Positions 32,401 through 44,900 are shown, numbered from the stretch's first letter. The stretch is DNA of 64,000 bases from Pomphorhynchus laevis (GCA_012934845.2 WNNJ02002915.1:1-64000), one strand, 5' to 3'. Translations and numbers: made by a program. The notes: generated by a model not told the origin, from the sequence alone.

Positions 32401-35400
32401 ATTTAATGTGGCAAATGCGTACAAGCTGTACGCTTACAAGTCCACAAACAAAAATGAAAAAGTCAAGCAGATAAATTGTTTAAATGGGATCGGATTTGTC
32501 GTTTGAAGCACGGCAGGGAAGTTGATTGGCGTATATGAATGGGCAGATGATTCCACAATAGAGGAGCAGCCACCATGAAGGAGCGGAGTCCAAATGAGGT
32601 AGAGTAGTTTGGGACATGTAAAACAAGGGAATTACAGGAACGCAAGAAACAGTAAACAGAACGAGAATTATCAAGAAAAGGAAGGTTGAGAAATGAAGGG
32701 GTATGAAAAGTTACAAGGCGGAAAGCAACGATAAGAAGACGAATTTGAACACGACAATAAATTGTAGGCAAATCGAGAGAAGCAAGATGGTAGGATGTAT
32801 GATCAAAACGACGAAGACGGAGGAGAATTCGGACGGCTGCGTTGACGATCCGTTGTAAAGGAAGAAGAGTGGATTTAGGTGAGTTGGAAAATAAACTAAG
32901 ACAATAATCGAGTCTAGAAAAAAGGAGAGAAGATATGAGAGTCATACAAGAAGGAAACTCGATCAATCTACGAACTTGACGGAGGTTGCGGGGTATCAAG
33001 GTAGATAAGCGTACTTTATCTCCAACGAAAGGTTTAAGTGAAAGTCGGTTGTCAAAATGGAAGCCTAGGAAAACGAGATTATCAACGATAGGAAGAATTG
33101 TAGAATTTAATGATACGGAGGGAGGTTCGAAGCCGAGGCATCGAGGTAGGATCCACATAATTTTGGATTTATCAGGATTCAGAGAAAGGCGAAGGGAAGA
33201 AAGATGATTGGAAATTGACACAAGACAGTCGGAAGCATAAACACTAAGATCGTGAATACGATAAAGCAGGTGCATGAGCATAGATGAGAATGTCATCAGC
33301 ATATTGCATAACATGGAAGTTAAATTTATGATAAATCGAAGACAAGTCACCGAGAAGAAGAGAGAAAAGCATAGGGCCTAATACGGAGCCTTGTGGAACA
33401 CCGGTCGGGATGGATGAAGGATGGGAGAGAAGAGTTTGAATAGACGCGAAATGTACGGTTTGACAGATATGAAGAAAACCATGATACAGTGGGTAAAGAG
33501 AAGCCATAATTATGACGAAGGCGGTGTAGAAAAATCGAGTGATCGACGATGTCAAAAGCAGACGATAGATCAAGAGAAACTATGACACTACATAATTTAT
33601 GATCGCGCGAGATGAGTAAGTCATTATAAACTTTAAGACAGGCAATTTCAGTAGAGTGATTAGAGCGAAAAGCGGCTTGGAAGGGATGAAACAAGTTAGA
33701 GGAAAAGAGATATGTATTAACTTGCTTGAGAACGAGACGCTCAAGGAGTTTAGAGAGGGTTGGGAGAAGTAAGATTGGACGGTACGAAGATGGTAGTGAG
33801 GAGTTGAGAGATTGCTTTTTGATGAGAGGACGAGCAGTGGCGCATTTCCAGATGGAAGGAAATGTACGGCTACGGATGGACGAGTTGAACAATGTGGTTA
33901 GGAAGGGTGAGATAGAGGAGCAGATATTTTTAAGCAAGTGAGTTGGAATTGGGTCAGAAGGAGAGGTTTTATTAGGTAATGGCAGCAGAACCGAAGAAAC
34001 TTCATCAGACGAAACGGGACGGTGGAATAGTTCTGGGAGGGAAGTATTTAAAGAGAAGAGTGGGTACAAGGGGGCTACGGGTAGTAGGGAAAGTAAATTA
34101 GATAGCTTAGTTTGTAGATAAGAAGAAAATTCATCAGGATTTATATTACAAGAAGTAGATGATCGTGAAAGAATTGAGTTTAAGATTTTCCAATGAGATT
34201 TAGAGTTGGAAGATGACTCGAGTTGATTTCGCCAAAAGAGAGTACGTTTAGTACGTATAAGAATGAGATGTGAACGGCGTTGAGAAAAGTAGGAATCACA
34301 ATGATTTGGAGAGAGTGAGTTGGGAGAACGTTTAAGAAAGCGTTTATACATACGAAAAGAGTGACGAAGTCGACGCTTAGAAAGACTACATTCAGAATCA
34401 AACCAGGGAGCATGGCGCAAAGCTGGGAACGTCGGAGTCGACTAGGCAGAAGGTTATTAAGGATCGACGTAAGTTCAGAATCAAACAGTATTCAGAGATC
34501 ATCGGGAGAGAGATAGTTAAGAGGAAGTGAAAAGATTGAAGAATTTTGTAAGGCTGTGCAGAGAATAGAGATATCGAGAAGCTTCTAGGGTCGAATTGGT
34601 GTAGATAATGGTAAAGGCGGAGAAGGATGATGGGGACGAGTAAGAGTAAGAGTGACAAGGAAATGATCGGACAAACCAGGATCAGTAATTGACAAGGAAG
34701 TATAGTCATTGAAGCAGATAGGGACAGCAATGATGTCGAGAGCACCGTCGAGAATATGAGTTGGGCTTGTTGAAAGTAATTTATAGTTAAAATCAGAAAA
34801 AAAGATTAGTTAAAGTGATAGAGTCAGAGTCAGCCGGGCGATCAAGACGAATGTTAAAGTCACCGAGAACAAAAGAAGGAGTATAAGACATTGAACAGTG
34901 AGACATTAGATCTGCAAGGTCGTTAAAGAAGATACGTGATGGGGCAACTGAACCTGGACGGTATACAATCACAAGTTCCAGATGGAAAGGCCTTGATAAT
35001 CTGTATATGAGTAATTCGAACGAAGTGTAACGGATGTTAACGTTGATTTTACGTAAAGACATGGGGTGACGAGCAATGGCAACAATGCCGCCATGATTAG
35101 AAGCAGTAGATGTATGAGATGTAATTTGACGAGCTGATTCAACTAGAGAACAACCAGAGCGACATAGACGACGAATAGCAAGATCGTCGGAGTCAGAGTG
35201 CCAGGATTCGGTAATGCAGAGAATATCGATAGATAATTGATCAAAGATATCAAGGAGCATATCAGCTTTATGAAGAATGGAGCGAGTGTTGAATAGACTT
35301 AGACGAAAATTATGCTTAGGAGCTAGATCGACTAGCGAAGAAGACAAGAGGGAGAGATGGGACGCCATCGAATTTTTGGCCTTGTGTGAAGAACGTGAAA

Positions 35401-36700
35401 ATTTCCGTTGATTTTACGTATAGATAAGGATGACTCGCTGTTTGTTTCACGTCGATGTTTCTCAATGCAAGCTAAATTGAGCTGGGCAATATCAGAAGGA
35501 GAGCGGTCAGGAAAGATACGGCAAGTAGATGAAGTGGTAAGAAGTTTAAAACGTTGGGAGAGTACCGAAGAGGCATGCGATCTATGTCGGAAAACGATTT
35601 TTAGGAGTGGAGGACTGAGATGATTGGATTTAGTGGATTTGTTTAAACGGATCAAAGATACAGGAGCGATATTATTGAAGAGGGATGGATTATTATAAGG
35701 AAGAATGGTTGCTAGGATAGACCTGTAAGCAGATACATCATCATCATCGAGGCGACATTGAGGAGAAGCAGATTTGGAAAGCTTTATGTTTGATATGATT
35801 ATACAGCGATCGCACGAAAGAAAACGATTTCGTGTAAGTTGTGGACGGACAGAGCTGGTAGGAGTCGAGGCAGAAGAGCAGTTAGAAGTGGAAATGACAG
35901 GGGTGCTTGATAGCGAATTAATATTGGTTGGAGCAAGTGTGACAGGAGCGGGGTGTTGAATCGGTTGATCAGAGATGTAACTGGAGATGATTTTAAATGA
36001 AGGTTGTAAATTATTTGGAAGTGTTACGTAGGAGGTAGAGTAAGGATAATTAAGATAGGTTGGGCATGAGTGACAGGAATGGAGTGTTGAATCAGTTGAT
36101 CGGAAATGTTACTGGAAATGATTTTGATGGAAGGGTGTAAATTATTGAGAGGTGATACAGGGGAGGTCGAGTAAGGAGTACGTGAAGATAATAAAGAAGT
36201 TTGAGATTTATTTAGATTGGGGGAGGAATAGGAAAGAGGAGGTACGAGATGAAAAGCTTTACCGTTAGCATTGTTAGAATGAGAAAGATTAATGGAAGTT
36301 TGGTACGTAGTTGAACGAGGAGTGTGTGAGGGAGTATGTTCAATAATGGGATTATATAATGCGAATTCAGGTGTTGATGCGAGGGAAACATCTTACACAG
36401 CATTGGTCTGAGTGGTCGTGTGTGATACACAAGTAGAGGAGCAGGATAACTGTAGTAGTCGTACTGATGTACAAAAACCGCATGTGAACTGTTTACGTTT
36501 ATACACCGAGTGGTCGGATATTTTAACACGAAAAGTGTTCATACATCACAATGTTTGGAATCGCATCCAACTTCAAAGCTGGTATAACCATCATTGCATT
36601 CCGATGTGGAAGATTCTTGACCATGAACAGGGATCTGATATCGCGCTTTTTAGGCATGACCTTTTATCGATAGATTGAGCTTAATCCGCGAGCGTAGCGA
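32400..36700 (-). mobile_element. CR1-like LINE, family C, left copy (near full length, broken)
   Basis: 3' end at about 32400 (TTTGCCACATTAAATAAAT on the minus strand). ORF2 pieces: endonuclease 35368-34793 (FNTRSILHKADMLLDI, LCITESWHS, VLGDFNIRLDRP), then RT 34420-33347 and 33350-32463 (SYRPILLLPTLSKLLERL, SLDLSSAFDIVDHS, VPQGSVLGPMLF, MQYADDILIYAHAP). ORF1 lies upstream to about 36600, with a decayed PHD-type C-x4-C...H pattern. The endonuclease/RT break is shared with the right copy, so the element was dead before the duplication. The left copy has one extra break in the RT (a single-T insertion near 33263). Sequence above 35780 is clearly more diverged from the right copy than sequence below it. 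Confidence 0.85.
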
Positions 36701-36929
36701 GCGGAACTGACAGGAATAATCTGGAACTGACAGGAATAATCTGGAACTGACAGGAATAATCTGGAACTGACAGGAATAATCTGGAACTGACAGGAATAAT
36801 CTGGAACTGACAGGAATAATCTGGAACTGACAGGAATAATCTGGAACTGACAGGAATAATCTGGAACTGACAGGAATAATCTGGAACTGACAGGAATAAT
36901 CTGGAACTGACAGGAATAATCTGGAATTT
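36681..36929 (-). repeat. 20-bp tandem array plus GC-rich palindrome at LINE 5' end
   Basis: About 11 copies of GGAACTGACAGGAATAATCT (36704-36929) adjoin CCGCGAGCGTAGCGAGCGG (36684-36702). The right LINE copy starts with the matching palindrome (about 52812-52834) preceded by two degenerate repeat units. This is therefore the 5' end of the LINE family, with a variable number of short repeats like a monomer-type promoter. Long open frames across it are artefacts of the repeat. Confidence 0.8.
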
Positions 36930-38144
36930 ATTAGAAACCAAACTTTTTTAAACATTGGATTTCGAACCTGATGACATTACCTCAATGTATTGCTAGCAAA
37001 GAGTTCATCAAGCTTATATCTGATTGTATATGGAAATTTAACACGGATAAAAAAGGTGTAAATGATCTTTTAAAGGAAATGACTATATTATGCCACCTAA
37101 TCCTCCAGAGAATATAGAGTCGTAAGGTTCATCTAGTGAGAAAAACTCTAGAGCGTAGATTACAAATGTGGAAGTGCGGTGATGTTTACAATCTTTTATG
37201 CGAGGCAAGATTTGCACAGAGATTAAAAATGGAGGGCGTGAAAAGTTGCAAAACCAATGATAATGCACAGGTGACGAAAAGAGCTATTAACTTGATAAAG
37301 AATTTTATGATTATGAAAGCTGCACGAACATTAAAAGACACCCCTCGAAGTGTCTTATCTCTAAGTTCTATGACAGGAGGAAAGTAAATACTTTCAGAAC
37401 TGCAGGAGATGCATTCCGTCGGATGTGAACGAGGTGTTGCTATTATCAGAAAATATCGGCGGGTATGAGGAGCATCATCACATGCGTTTCTTTAATATTG
37501 AACCTGATGTTATATTTGCTGCAAAAAAACCAAAGGCTCAGCAGGCCCATCTGGTATGGATCCTTGTAACTGGTACAAACTCCTTACGGAACATGGTCAT
37601 GAATCCAGCAGACTTACCTCGTTAATATGTGACTTTGCTATTAAAATAGAAACGGAAACAGTAGATCCGCTGAAACTCATTGCATATACAGCATGTCTAC
37701 TGCATAATACAGTAGACAAGGATCCAGGTGTTAGACCTATTGGGATAGGCGAGGTACTACGAAGAATTGTAGGAAGAGTAGTAATGAAGCACGTAAGGGA
37801 GGATATCATGTTGGTTTGCATGGATACACAACTTTGTGCCGGGCAACAAAGCGGAATTGAATTAGCAATACACTCTGTTCGTCATACTTTCAAAGAAGAC
37901 AATAGTAGATGCATACTTCTGATAGATGCTAAAAATGCATTCAATAATCTGAAACTAAAAATGGATCTTCAAAATATGAAGCATATATGTCCTTCGTAAA
38001 ATTGTATTTTGAAAAATACGTATGGAGTACCTTCCCAGTTAATCTTGAGTGATATCACATTGTTGTCCTCATAGGGGTTTACGCAAGGGGATTCTTTATC
38101 GATGTCAGCATTTGCCATTTCTATTTTACCTCTAATAGATGAAT

Positions 38145-38177
38145 TGCAAAGGGTTGCACCAGGTGCAACCCTTTGCA
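38145..38177. repeat. 33-bp perfect palindrome in RT
   Basis: Arms TGCAAAGGGTTGCACC and GGTGCAACCCTTTGCA around a single A. It coincides with a frame change just 5' of the ADD codons. Confidence 0.9.
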
Positions 38178-38345
38178 GATGACGGTGCATGTGTTGAGAT
38201 AGATGACGGTGCATGTGTTGAGATAGATGACGGTGCATGTGTTGAGATAGATGACGGTGCATGTGTTGAGATAGATGACGGTGCATGTGTTGAGATAGAT
38301 GACGGTGCATGTGTTGAGATAGATGACGGTGCATGAGTTGAGTTA
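38178..38345 (+). repeat. 24-bp minisatellite made of the RT active-site codons (7 units)
   Basis: GATGACGGTGCATGTGTTGAGATA repeats seven times at 24-bp spacing (38178, 38202 ... 38322). In frame it reads FADDGACVEI, then DDGACVEI repeated. The first ADD is the RT catalytic motif. After the array the normal continuation (DEIARVWETLKAKGP) follows, with a stop at the junction. Confidence 0.9.
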
Positions 38346-40129
38346 GATGAGATAGCACGTGTCTGGGAAACATTAAAAGCTAAAGGGCCAATATTCGGAT
38401 ATTATGTTAATCCTGCCAAGTCTACTATACTTTTAAAGGACGGAATCGTTGTGGAGAAAGAAAATATATTAAACATAGACAAAGTTCAAATGAAATATGA
38501 CGGTGTGAGATATCTCGGTAGCTTTATTGGAAATTCAGAATTCGTGGAGAATAAATGCTGTGAATGTGCTAACGTATGGGTGGAGGAAATGAATAAGCTT
38601 AATAAAGTAGTTGATTACGAGGCCTTTGCGGGATACATTTTACTTACAAGGGCTTTGCAACACAGACAGATTCACCTTCTTCGAACCTGCAAAACAGAGT
38701 CGAGCTGGTTTATGCATTATCGTTCGTTATTATTTGGGAAGTTACTGCCTAGGATGTTGGGCATGCATATTGACGACAAACAATGAATACATAAACTCCC
38801 TCAGGATTTGTGAGCCGGCAATGGACGGTCATTATGGAGAGGAGTTGCAATTTTTGCAAAAGGCCGTAATTGCGTCAATCAGAAAAGAGAAAGAATATCG
38901 GGTAATGAATGTAAAAAAGGAGGTGATCGCTTCCTCAAGAATGGACTTGGAGACAGTCATGCGAAATGCAAGTGTTATCAGAGCATCATCCTGGCTCAGC
39001 CCACACAATGACAAGAGAGAGCTATTCCTTAACTCTACTGAGTTCCATGATGCCCTGGCTACAAGGTATAATTGGAATCACGCTTTTATTGGAAATGATT
39101 GTCAATGTGGAGCTCCTTTTACGGTTTCGCATGTCTTGTTATGTAAGAGTATGGGTTCCACTTTTATCCGACACAATGCCGTGGTAAATGCGTTTGCACA
39201 ACTACTTGGATCCACATGTCATAATGTTATAAAAGAGCCTACTTTACGTCCATTAACAGACAATAACCTATTTGAAAAGACAACAACGACAAGAGACAGA
39301 AATGCGAGAGCTGATATAAGCTGCTCTGGACTTTATGGGCACATTACGGAGAGATCTTTCTTGGATATATCTATGTACAATTCACTTGCTCCGTCTTATG
39401 CTTGGTTTAGAAATAAATGTCCATTTGATTATCACGAGCGCAGAAAAGTCGCAAAGTACGAAGAGCGAATCAGATTAGTCGAGAATGCAAATTTCTCGCC
39501 GATAATATCTCAACGGTTGGAGGTTTTGGAAAGACAACTGATAAATTATTGAAACGGATTGCCCAGAAAAAAAGTGAGAATAAAAATGATCAATATGCCC
39601 AAATTATTCGCAGATCTCGGAATATGATATCCACTGTAATCGCGAAGACGTTTTCGATGACAATAAGGGAAAAATTATTTGTCAGACGATACTTATATGC
39701 TTTACGTGCAGATATTAATACTACGAATAATTGATACAATGAAAAAACAACTTAGCGAGATTAATTTCAAAGTCTGAATAAAAAACAATTTCACGTGATC
39801 CGTTTGAGGATAACCCTCAATATGTAAATTTTATTATTATTAAAAATTATTGCATTAAAAAATTAAACAAAAATTGTTTATATGGCGGATTGAATATACA
39901 AACATCCAAACTATACTCTTGAAATATCACAAAATATCGGATAGAAATCATTAAATATTTTTATCAATTGATTAATACTTCAAGGATTGAACACTTGGAT
40001 ATGCAATATCAAATATTGTTCAATATTTGATATTGTTCGATATCAAATATTGAACAATATTTGACAATATATCGAAATATTGTTCGATATTCAATATCGA
40101 ACACTTGGATATGCAATTTATATGTCGAA

Positions 40130-40345
40130 TATGTTGTATTTTTTTGATGATGCTAACAGAAGTTAGCGAAATATTAAAAATTAAAAGTTTTTGTTTTGAT
40201 CCTGCTCCGAAAATTTAATGTCAGATATTTTTAATAGTTGATAATGATCCAATATTGATAAATAATTATTGGAGATGAATCACAGAAAGAAAATTTTTTA
40301 TTTGATATTTCGCTAAAGTCTGTTAGCATCTTCAGAAAATTGATG
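40130..40345. repeat. Palindromic repeat with hammerhead-like ends
   Basis: Two inverted copies of the short repeat also found at 5.87 kb: GATGCTAACAGAAGTTAGCG at the left (plus) and CTGAAGATGCTAACAGAC...TTTAGCGAAA at the right (minus). AT-rich DNA with GGATCATTATCAAC lies between them. Confidence 0.55.
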
Positions 40346-40931
40346 TAATTTTCTGAAATCATTTCCAAGTCATAATATCACATTTCATTTATGTAAATTT
40401 AATGTTTCTCTCTAGTATAATGAAGCTGAAGAACATATTCTTCACGCAGATGAAGCGTGAAGAATATGTAGCACATTGTCCAAAAGACAAAATATATTTA
40501 CATAGAGCAGCGGTAGGATTTTACAAAGCCTTGCGATCGAGCACTATCAAATCCAGATATGCCATTTTGAGGATTGCTCAAGTCGATGCGTACAGGTTAT
40601 AATTAATTTTGTTTTTGTTATAATTAGTGAATGTTAAAAATATTTTGAATACAATTGTATATCATGTCTTTTTTATTTACAAAATTTATTAAATATTTAC
40701 AACTACCAATTATATTTAATTTCAAACTCTACAATTTTAGATACGTTCCCATAATACAATTTTAGGTGGATCATATAATTTCTAAATTAATAAATTATAA
40801 ATAAATAAATCATTTTTGCATAAATTTGCAAAATATTACCCAGTATTTTTCTGATTGTGGCACGATGGTATCCTCACATGTATTGATCAAAATTAAGATC
40901 AATACCTGTGAGGATAATAATGTGCCACAAT
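40346..40931 (+). pseudogene. Inverted copy of TTC7 exon 10 with its flanks
   Basis: Inverted duplicate of about 5316-5870. The exon copy is 40416-40595, still with AG before and GT after, encoding KIYLHRAAVGFYKALR. A 16-bp insertion (GTGAAGAATATGTAGC) shifts the frame, so it is dead. The insertion is the complement of bases just upstream and makes a perfect 15-bp hairpin. No other TTC7 exon is near. The copy ends at the 40853-40931 palindrome. Confidence 0.85.
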
Positions 40932-40959
40932 CAGCAAAAATTTCAGCTCACAGATGTAA

Positions 40960-41600
40960 TCAATTTCAATTAAATAGTTGATACTGATCCATTATTGATA
41001 AAGAATTATTGGAGCTGGATCGAAGAAAAGAGGCATTTTATTTGATATTTCTTTGACATCTGTTAGTATCTTCAGAAAATTACAATATTTTTTAAAATGT
41101 ACATGCTTATATAAAAATTTCAAAACGATCGCTGTCATTTGCTTTGAGCAGGTACTGCTGTTATTTGCTATTAACAGCTGCTGTTTATCGATAACCAGCT
41201 GCTTTCAGTGTTATTTGAATTTTTGAAACGATTTCGGCCACTTTTGAAGGTAGACAAAACGCAATAAATTCTTTACAGTTATGTAATTTTGGATTCCAAT
41301 ATAATATAAGTATAGTTTTTAAAGTAGTTGATGCTGATCCATTATTTATAAATAATTATTGGATCTGAATCAAAGGAAAGAAATTATTTTTGATATTTCG
41401 TTAACTACTGTTAGCATCTTCAGAAAATTTAAATGTTTTTTTTAATGTACATTCTTATATAAAAAGTTCAAAACGATCACCGCCATTTGCTTTGGGTAGG
41501 TGCTGCTGTTGTTAGCGATAACCAGATGCTTTCACTGTTGTTTGAATTTTTGACACGATTTCGCCAACTTTTAAAAGTATCACAAAACGCAATAAAAAGG
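40960..41600. repeat. Two tandem ~349-bp repeats
   Basis: Blocks starting at about 40980 and 41329 share, in order, TGATCCATTATT, ATTTGATATTTC, CTGTTAGTATCTTCAGAAAA, CAAAACGATC, GATAACCAG and CAAAACGCAATAA. Non-coding. The first 130 bp of each is the interspersed repeat at 5.87 kb. 41.6-42.1 kb is AT-rich with nothing recognised. Confidence 0.65.
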
Positions 41601-42125
41601 ATGATTCAAAATAGGTAAGAAACAAAACAAAAATAATAACCATAATATTTTCATTCAAAATAAATAATTTGAAAAAATTTAGAAAAAATATACAAATAAT
41701 AATTAAAATTACTAGAAAAATTAATTAAAGTATAAAAATAAAAAAGATTATTTAAACAAAAGAATCGTTTACAACATCACAACAAAATATTTAACGTTAC
41801 GTCAGGTTTATTATTCGTCATAACAATATTGGAGGTTTATAAATGTAATAAGCCTCGATTATGTTCCTATTTAAACAATTGGTTTCTTTTGCTAAAACAA
41901 CAGTATCATTATAGTCAACATTGCGATCTAAATTTAAACTATGGTCAACAATAGTGCTACTTAAGCTTTCTTTGAGTGTGTATTTGTGTTGTTTTAATCT
42001 AGTCTCTAATAATTGGCATGTTTGCTAAGTAGCGCTATTTGTATTGCTAAGTAGTTAATTACCCACATATATTTTATCGCATTTTAAACGAGAAATTTTA
42101 TAAACAACTGCATCATTATCATGAT

Positions 42126-43085
42126 GGTCCTAGGTTCCCTGCTTTAATATCATTATCAATCCTAGGTCCCCTGTTTTTCTCTCTTCTACTTGGCGATTTT
42201 TTTCCGTTTATCAAACCTTACTCTTTTAACGTCATGCAATAAGCCGATGACATCCTCATATATGCTTATGCACCCGCCAATCACATACACGATATCGTAA
42301 ATTCTGCCTTCAACCGTCTTTATTTTATCTACAAACGTCTCTCACATCTTCGTCTCGTTCTAAACCCAGACAAGTCCAAAATAATGTTGATCCTCCCCCC
42401 ATCAACCTAACATATTTCCTCTCCTTGTATATTTTGCCTCATCAATTATCCCCGTAGTCCACAATCTCACTTTCTTGGGATTCCATTTCGATGATCACCT
42501 TTTCATTAAAACCTTCTTCCGTGACAAGGTCCGCTCGTCTAACTTAATTCTCCATGACATTCGCCGTATCCGCTCCCTTATCGACTTCCGTTCTTGTATG
42601 TCTATTCTTTCATCGCTTCTTTTTCCTAAAATCGATTACTGCCTGAGCCTTTTCGCCGATTCTCCAAAATCCATCATCCTACCTCTACAACGAATAATCA
42701 ACTCCGCCGTTCGAGTGCTCTTTCGTCCCTGTCGCTTCGACCACACATCCACATATATTGTTCAACTATCCTGGCCCACCATTCACATCCGAATCAAACT
42801 CCGCCTTCTCATTACTTTTCGTCCCATCGCTGTCGGTTCCCCATCATTCATCAGCCTTCCTTTCTTAGACGACACTCACCCTACCTCGCTATCGCTGCGT
42901 TCCCGTCATACCCTCTTACTCCACGTTCCCAATTACTCCAACAACTATGATCTCCGATCCTCGTTGTCGCCGCCTTACTTGCCTGGAATCAACTCCCTCT
43001 CGACGTCTGCCGCGATCCATCCTTTATCAAATTCAAACACCTCCTCCGTTCACACCTCGACACATGATTTAGATTTTTTTTCATG
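42126..43085 (+). mobile_element. CR1-like LINE, family B, 5'-truncated 3' part
   Basis: Starts within the RT (LGPLLF-like, then the degenerate ADDILIYAYAP box), then one frame 42475-43110 with FHFDDHLF, DKVRSSNLILHDIRRIRSLI, PKIDYCLSLFADSPKS and PLQRIINSAVRVLFRP. The 3' end is near TTTACCACGTAAAAATAAAT. Closely related to the nested copy at 46.88-49.34 kb. Broken. Confidence 0.75.
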
Positions 43086-43109
43086 GTTATGTAAGCATGC
43101 GCCGTCATG

Positions 43110-43500
43110 AATTTACCACGTAAAAATAAATCTTTTTTATCATGTTTAAGTTTATTTTTCAAAATGTTATGTAGTGTCGGTATTTTACTATTATACAAAA
43201 CAATATTTGAAGTATTTAATGTTTTATTGCTTTGGCACAAATCTTTTGAAATTAATATTCCAAAAATTATTTATAAATGGTAATCCTATGTATTTTTTTC
43301 TTGTTCTGGGCCAAAAACAACTTGTTTATCCTTTTTGGTACTTTTGTAGAAAGCCTTTTTAATTGCCCAAGATGGAAAACCGTTTTTATCTAATAGAATT
43401 CTAATTATCTTATTATTTGTTTCAAGTTCATTTATATCGGAAGCAATCATCTTACTTCGTAAAAACAAAGAATTGTTTTTACGTAAAAACAAACAAAGAC
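43110..43500 (-). mobile_element. Penelope-like element fragment (RT C-terminus and linker)
   Basis: Minus-strand pieces: 43492-43286 has NELETNNKIIRILLDKNGFP, the segment that follows the RT thumb in Penelope-like elements, where KNGYP is typical. Then come IGLPFIN and, in another frame (43240 on), NIVLYNSKIPTLHNILKNK, like the linker before the GIY-YIG domain. No GIY-YIG motif was found. The alignment is from memory, so the call is moderate. Confidence 0.45.
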
Positions 43501-43649
43501 TACAATCATGAAATATCTTCGGAATTTATTAAAATTTTAACTATGTAATTCTAATTAATTCTTATTTTTACGATTGTATTAAAAAAATAAGATCCATAAT
43601 TTTTCAGATTTCCTACGTACGCATGAAAGCTTAAATAAGATGTCATACT

Positions 43650-44400
43650 CTTCTACGTACACACGACATGCTTAATTTGTTGAGAGCTGATAGAGATTCT
43701 CGAAAGGGTGGAGGTCTTGCTCTCTCTCTATATATTATTACATCCTTAAATATTATTTCCATTTGTAAATTTAAAAATGAACTGGGCACTTGTGAATTTA
43801 TCTGCCATGATATCCAACTTTGGAGGTCCCTTCGGTATTGCCATGTGCTACAGGTCGCCGCAATCATCTGTAGTGGATCACGAATTCTCTAAACTAATTA
43901 GCCACTGTTTCGAGCTTGAAGAATATCTATAAGTAAGCGATTTTAACATACACTCTGCTGGTCACATCGGGAATTATGTTTTGGATAGTGTTTCTTCCAA
44001 GTCATATGTGGACTTGTGGAACTTTCTTATAAATGATCTAAAGTAAGAGCAACATGTACAGTCACCCGCACACTAGATTCACGCAAAACCAGAAATCTTG
44101 TCTATATCTGGTATTTTCCAAATTGATTACAAGTGTGGGTAATATGAGCTATCAAAGTCCCATTGGATTGAGCGATCATTGCATGATCTTATTTAATTAT
44201 TTTCTTATGTTGATGATCCCAAAAGCGGGAAATCTGATAGTGTCGAAAAGGTTTCGCCATCAAATTGATGCAGACGCATTACGAGAAATGCTTTCTTAAT
44301 TTTACATTCTAATTATTTCTTATTTGTTTGTTCTCTTTCTTATACATGGGCTTGTTAGCGCCCATTGCTTGCATTTGCCACTGAATAAATAAACATTTTT
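43650..44400 (+). mobile_element. LINE endonuclease remnant, CR1/L2-like
   Basis: Pieces with DRDSRKGGGLALSL, then in other frames CYRSPQSSVVDHEFSKL, VSDFNIHSAGH and SYVDLWNFL: an EEP endonuclease with several breaks. It ends near a LINE-like tail (GGGCTTGTTAGCGCCCATTG, then AATAAATAAA). Confidence 0.6.
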
Positions 44401-44900
44401 TATCGATGGTCCTTGAACACTCGAATCGTATTGAATATTAAAAAATATGCACATATGAAATTAGGTCATAGCAATGTTAGTCAAATATATTTTATTGGCA
44501 ACGAATTTGTTGTTACCATGTAGTCCATTCAGGATCTTGGTATAATTAATCAAAACAATCTGAAATCACGTGCTAACACTGATAGGATTTGTAACGCATC
44601 AAGAAGAATGACCTATATTGTCAAAAATTGCTTTTAAAATTCATCTCCCGTTTGTGTTGTGCTTTTATATAATGCTTTTATACGACCGTTATTTGAATAT
44701 GTGTCTCAGCAGTCTTTCCGTGTACGCACACATAACTTGATCAATTAGAGCGCATATTTCAACTATTTACGAAATTACGTTCGCAGATACGATATATGGG
44801 CCGCTAGGTGCTTGAAGATAAAGTATTAAGCTGGTACCTATTGCAAATTAGCCTCTCCGTGGAGCGGCCCAGGCAACGTATGTTCGACATTCGGCGATCA
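44400..44900 (+). mobile_element. CR1/L2-like RT C-terminal remnant
   Basis: Decayed coding for NIKKYAHMKLGH, a QDLGI(I) motif, and YNAFIRPLFEYVS, the usual end of the palm/thumb in CR1/L2 RTs. Broken. Confidence 0.5.

Larger units (their letters stand above)
27500..35780. repeat. Left arm of ~8.3-kb inverted duplication
   Basis: Near-identical (about 99% in the stretches read) and inverted relative to 53973-63323. It contains most of the Penelope-type repeat, a MITE, the Vps34 gene with flanks, and the 3' four-fifths of a CR1-like LINE. The inner end falls inside that LINE; beyond it the two LINE copies are still homologous but clearly diverged. The spacer between arms is about 18.2 kb. The right arm is longer because of a ~1-kb LINE and a ~90-bp stub. 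Confidence 0.9.
36960..39760 (+). mobile_element. LINE-type element, family X (broken) with RT and C-terminal zinc-like domain
   Basis: In order: ERRLQMWKCGDVYNLLCEAR (about 37145), RT segment 37556-37999 (DPGVRPIGIGEVLRRIVG, CAGQQSGIELAIHS, LLIDAKNAFNNL), the catalytic ADD region (38170-38340, expanded), GYYVNPAKSTILLKDG (about 38398), VRYLGSFIGN, then 38611-39552 with WLSPHNDKRELFLNSTEF, CQCGAPFTVSHVLLCKS and RARADISCSGL-like tail motifs, and a final short frame to 39734. Several frame breaks are present. The same family is at 1.2-2.5 kb. I do not assign it to a named clade; it is widespread in invertebrate genomes as an RT with a C-terminal CGAPF motif. Confidence 0.75.

Noticed and set aside
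36704-36929. CRISPR-like array
   Set aside because: Head-to-tail repeats with no unique spacers, in a eukaryotic LINE 5' end.
36650-36955. Overlapping frames with repeated SRLFLSVPDYSCQF
   Set aside because: A 20-bp tandem repeat without stops reads open in all three frames; there is no sign of a gene.
43174-43362. Plus-strand frame at 43.2 kb
   Set aside because: The opposite strand matches a Penelope-like element; the plus frame is hydrophobic AT-rich shadow.
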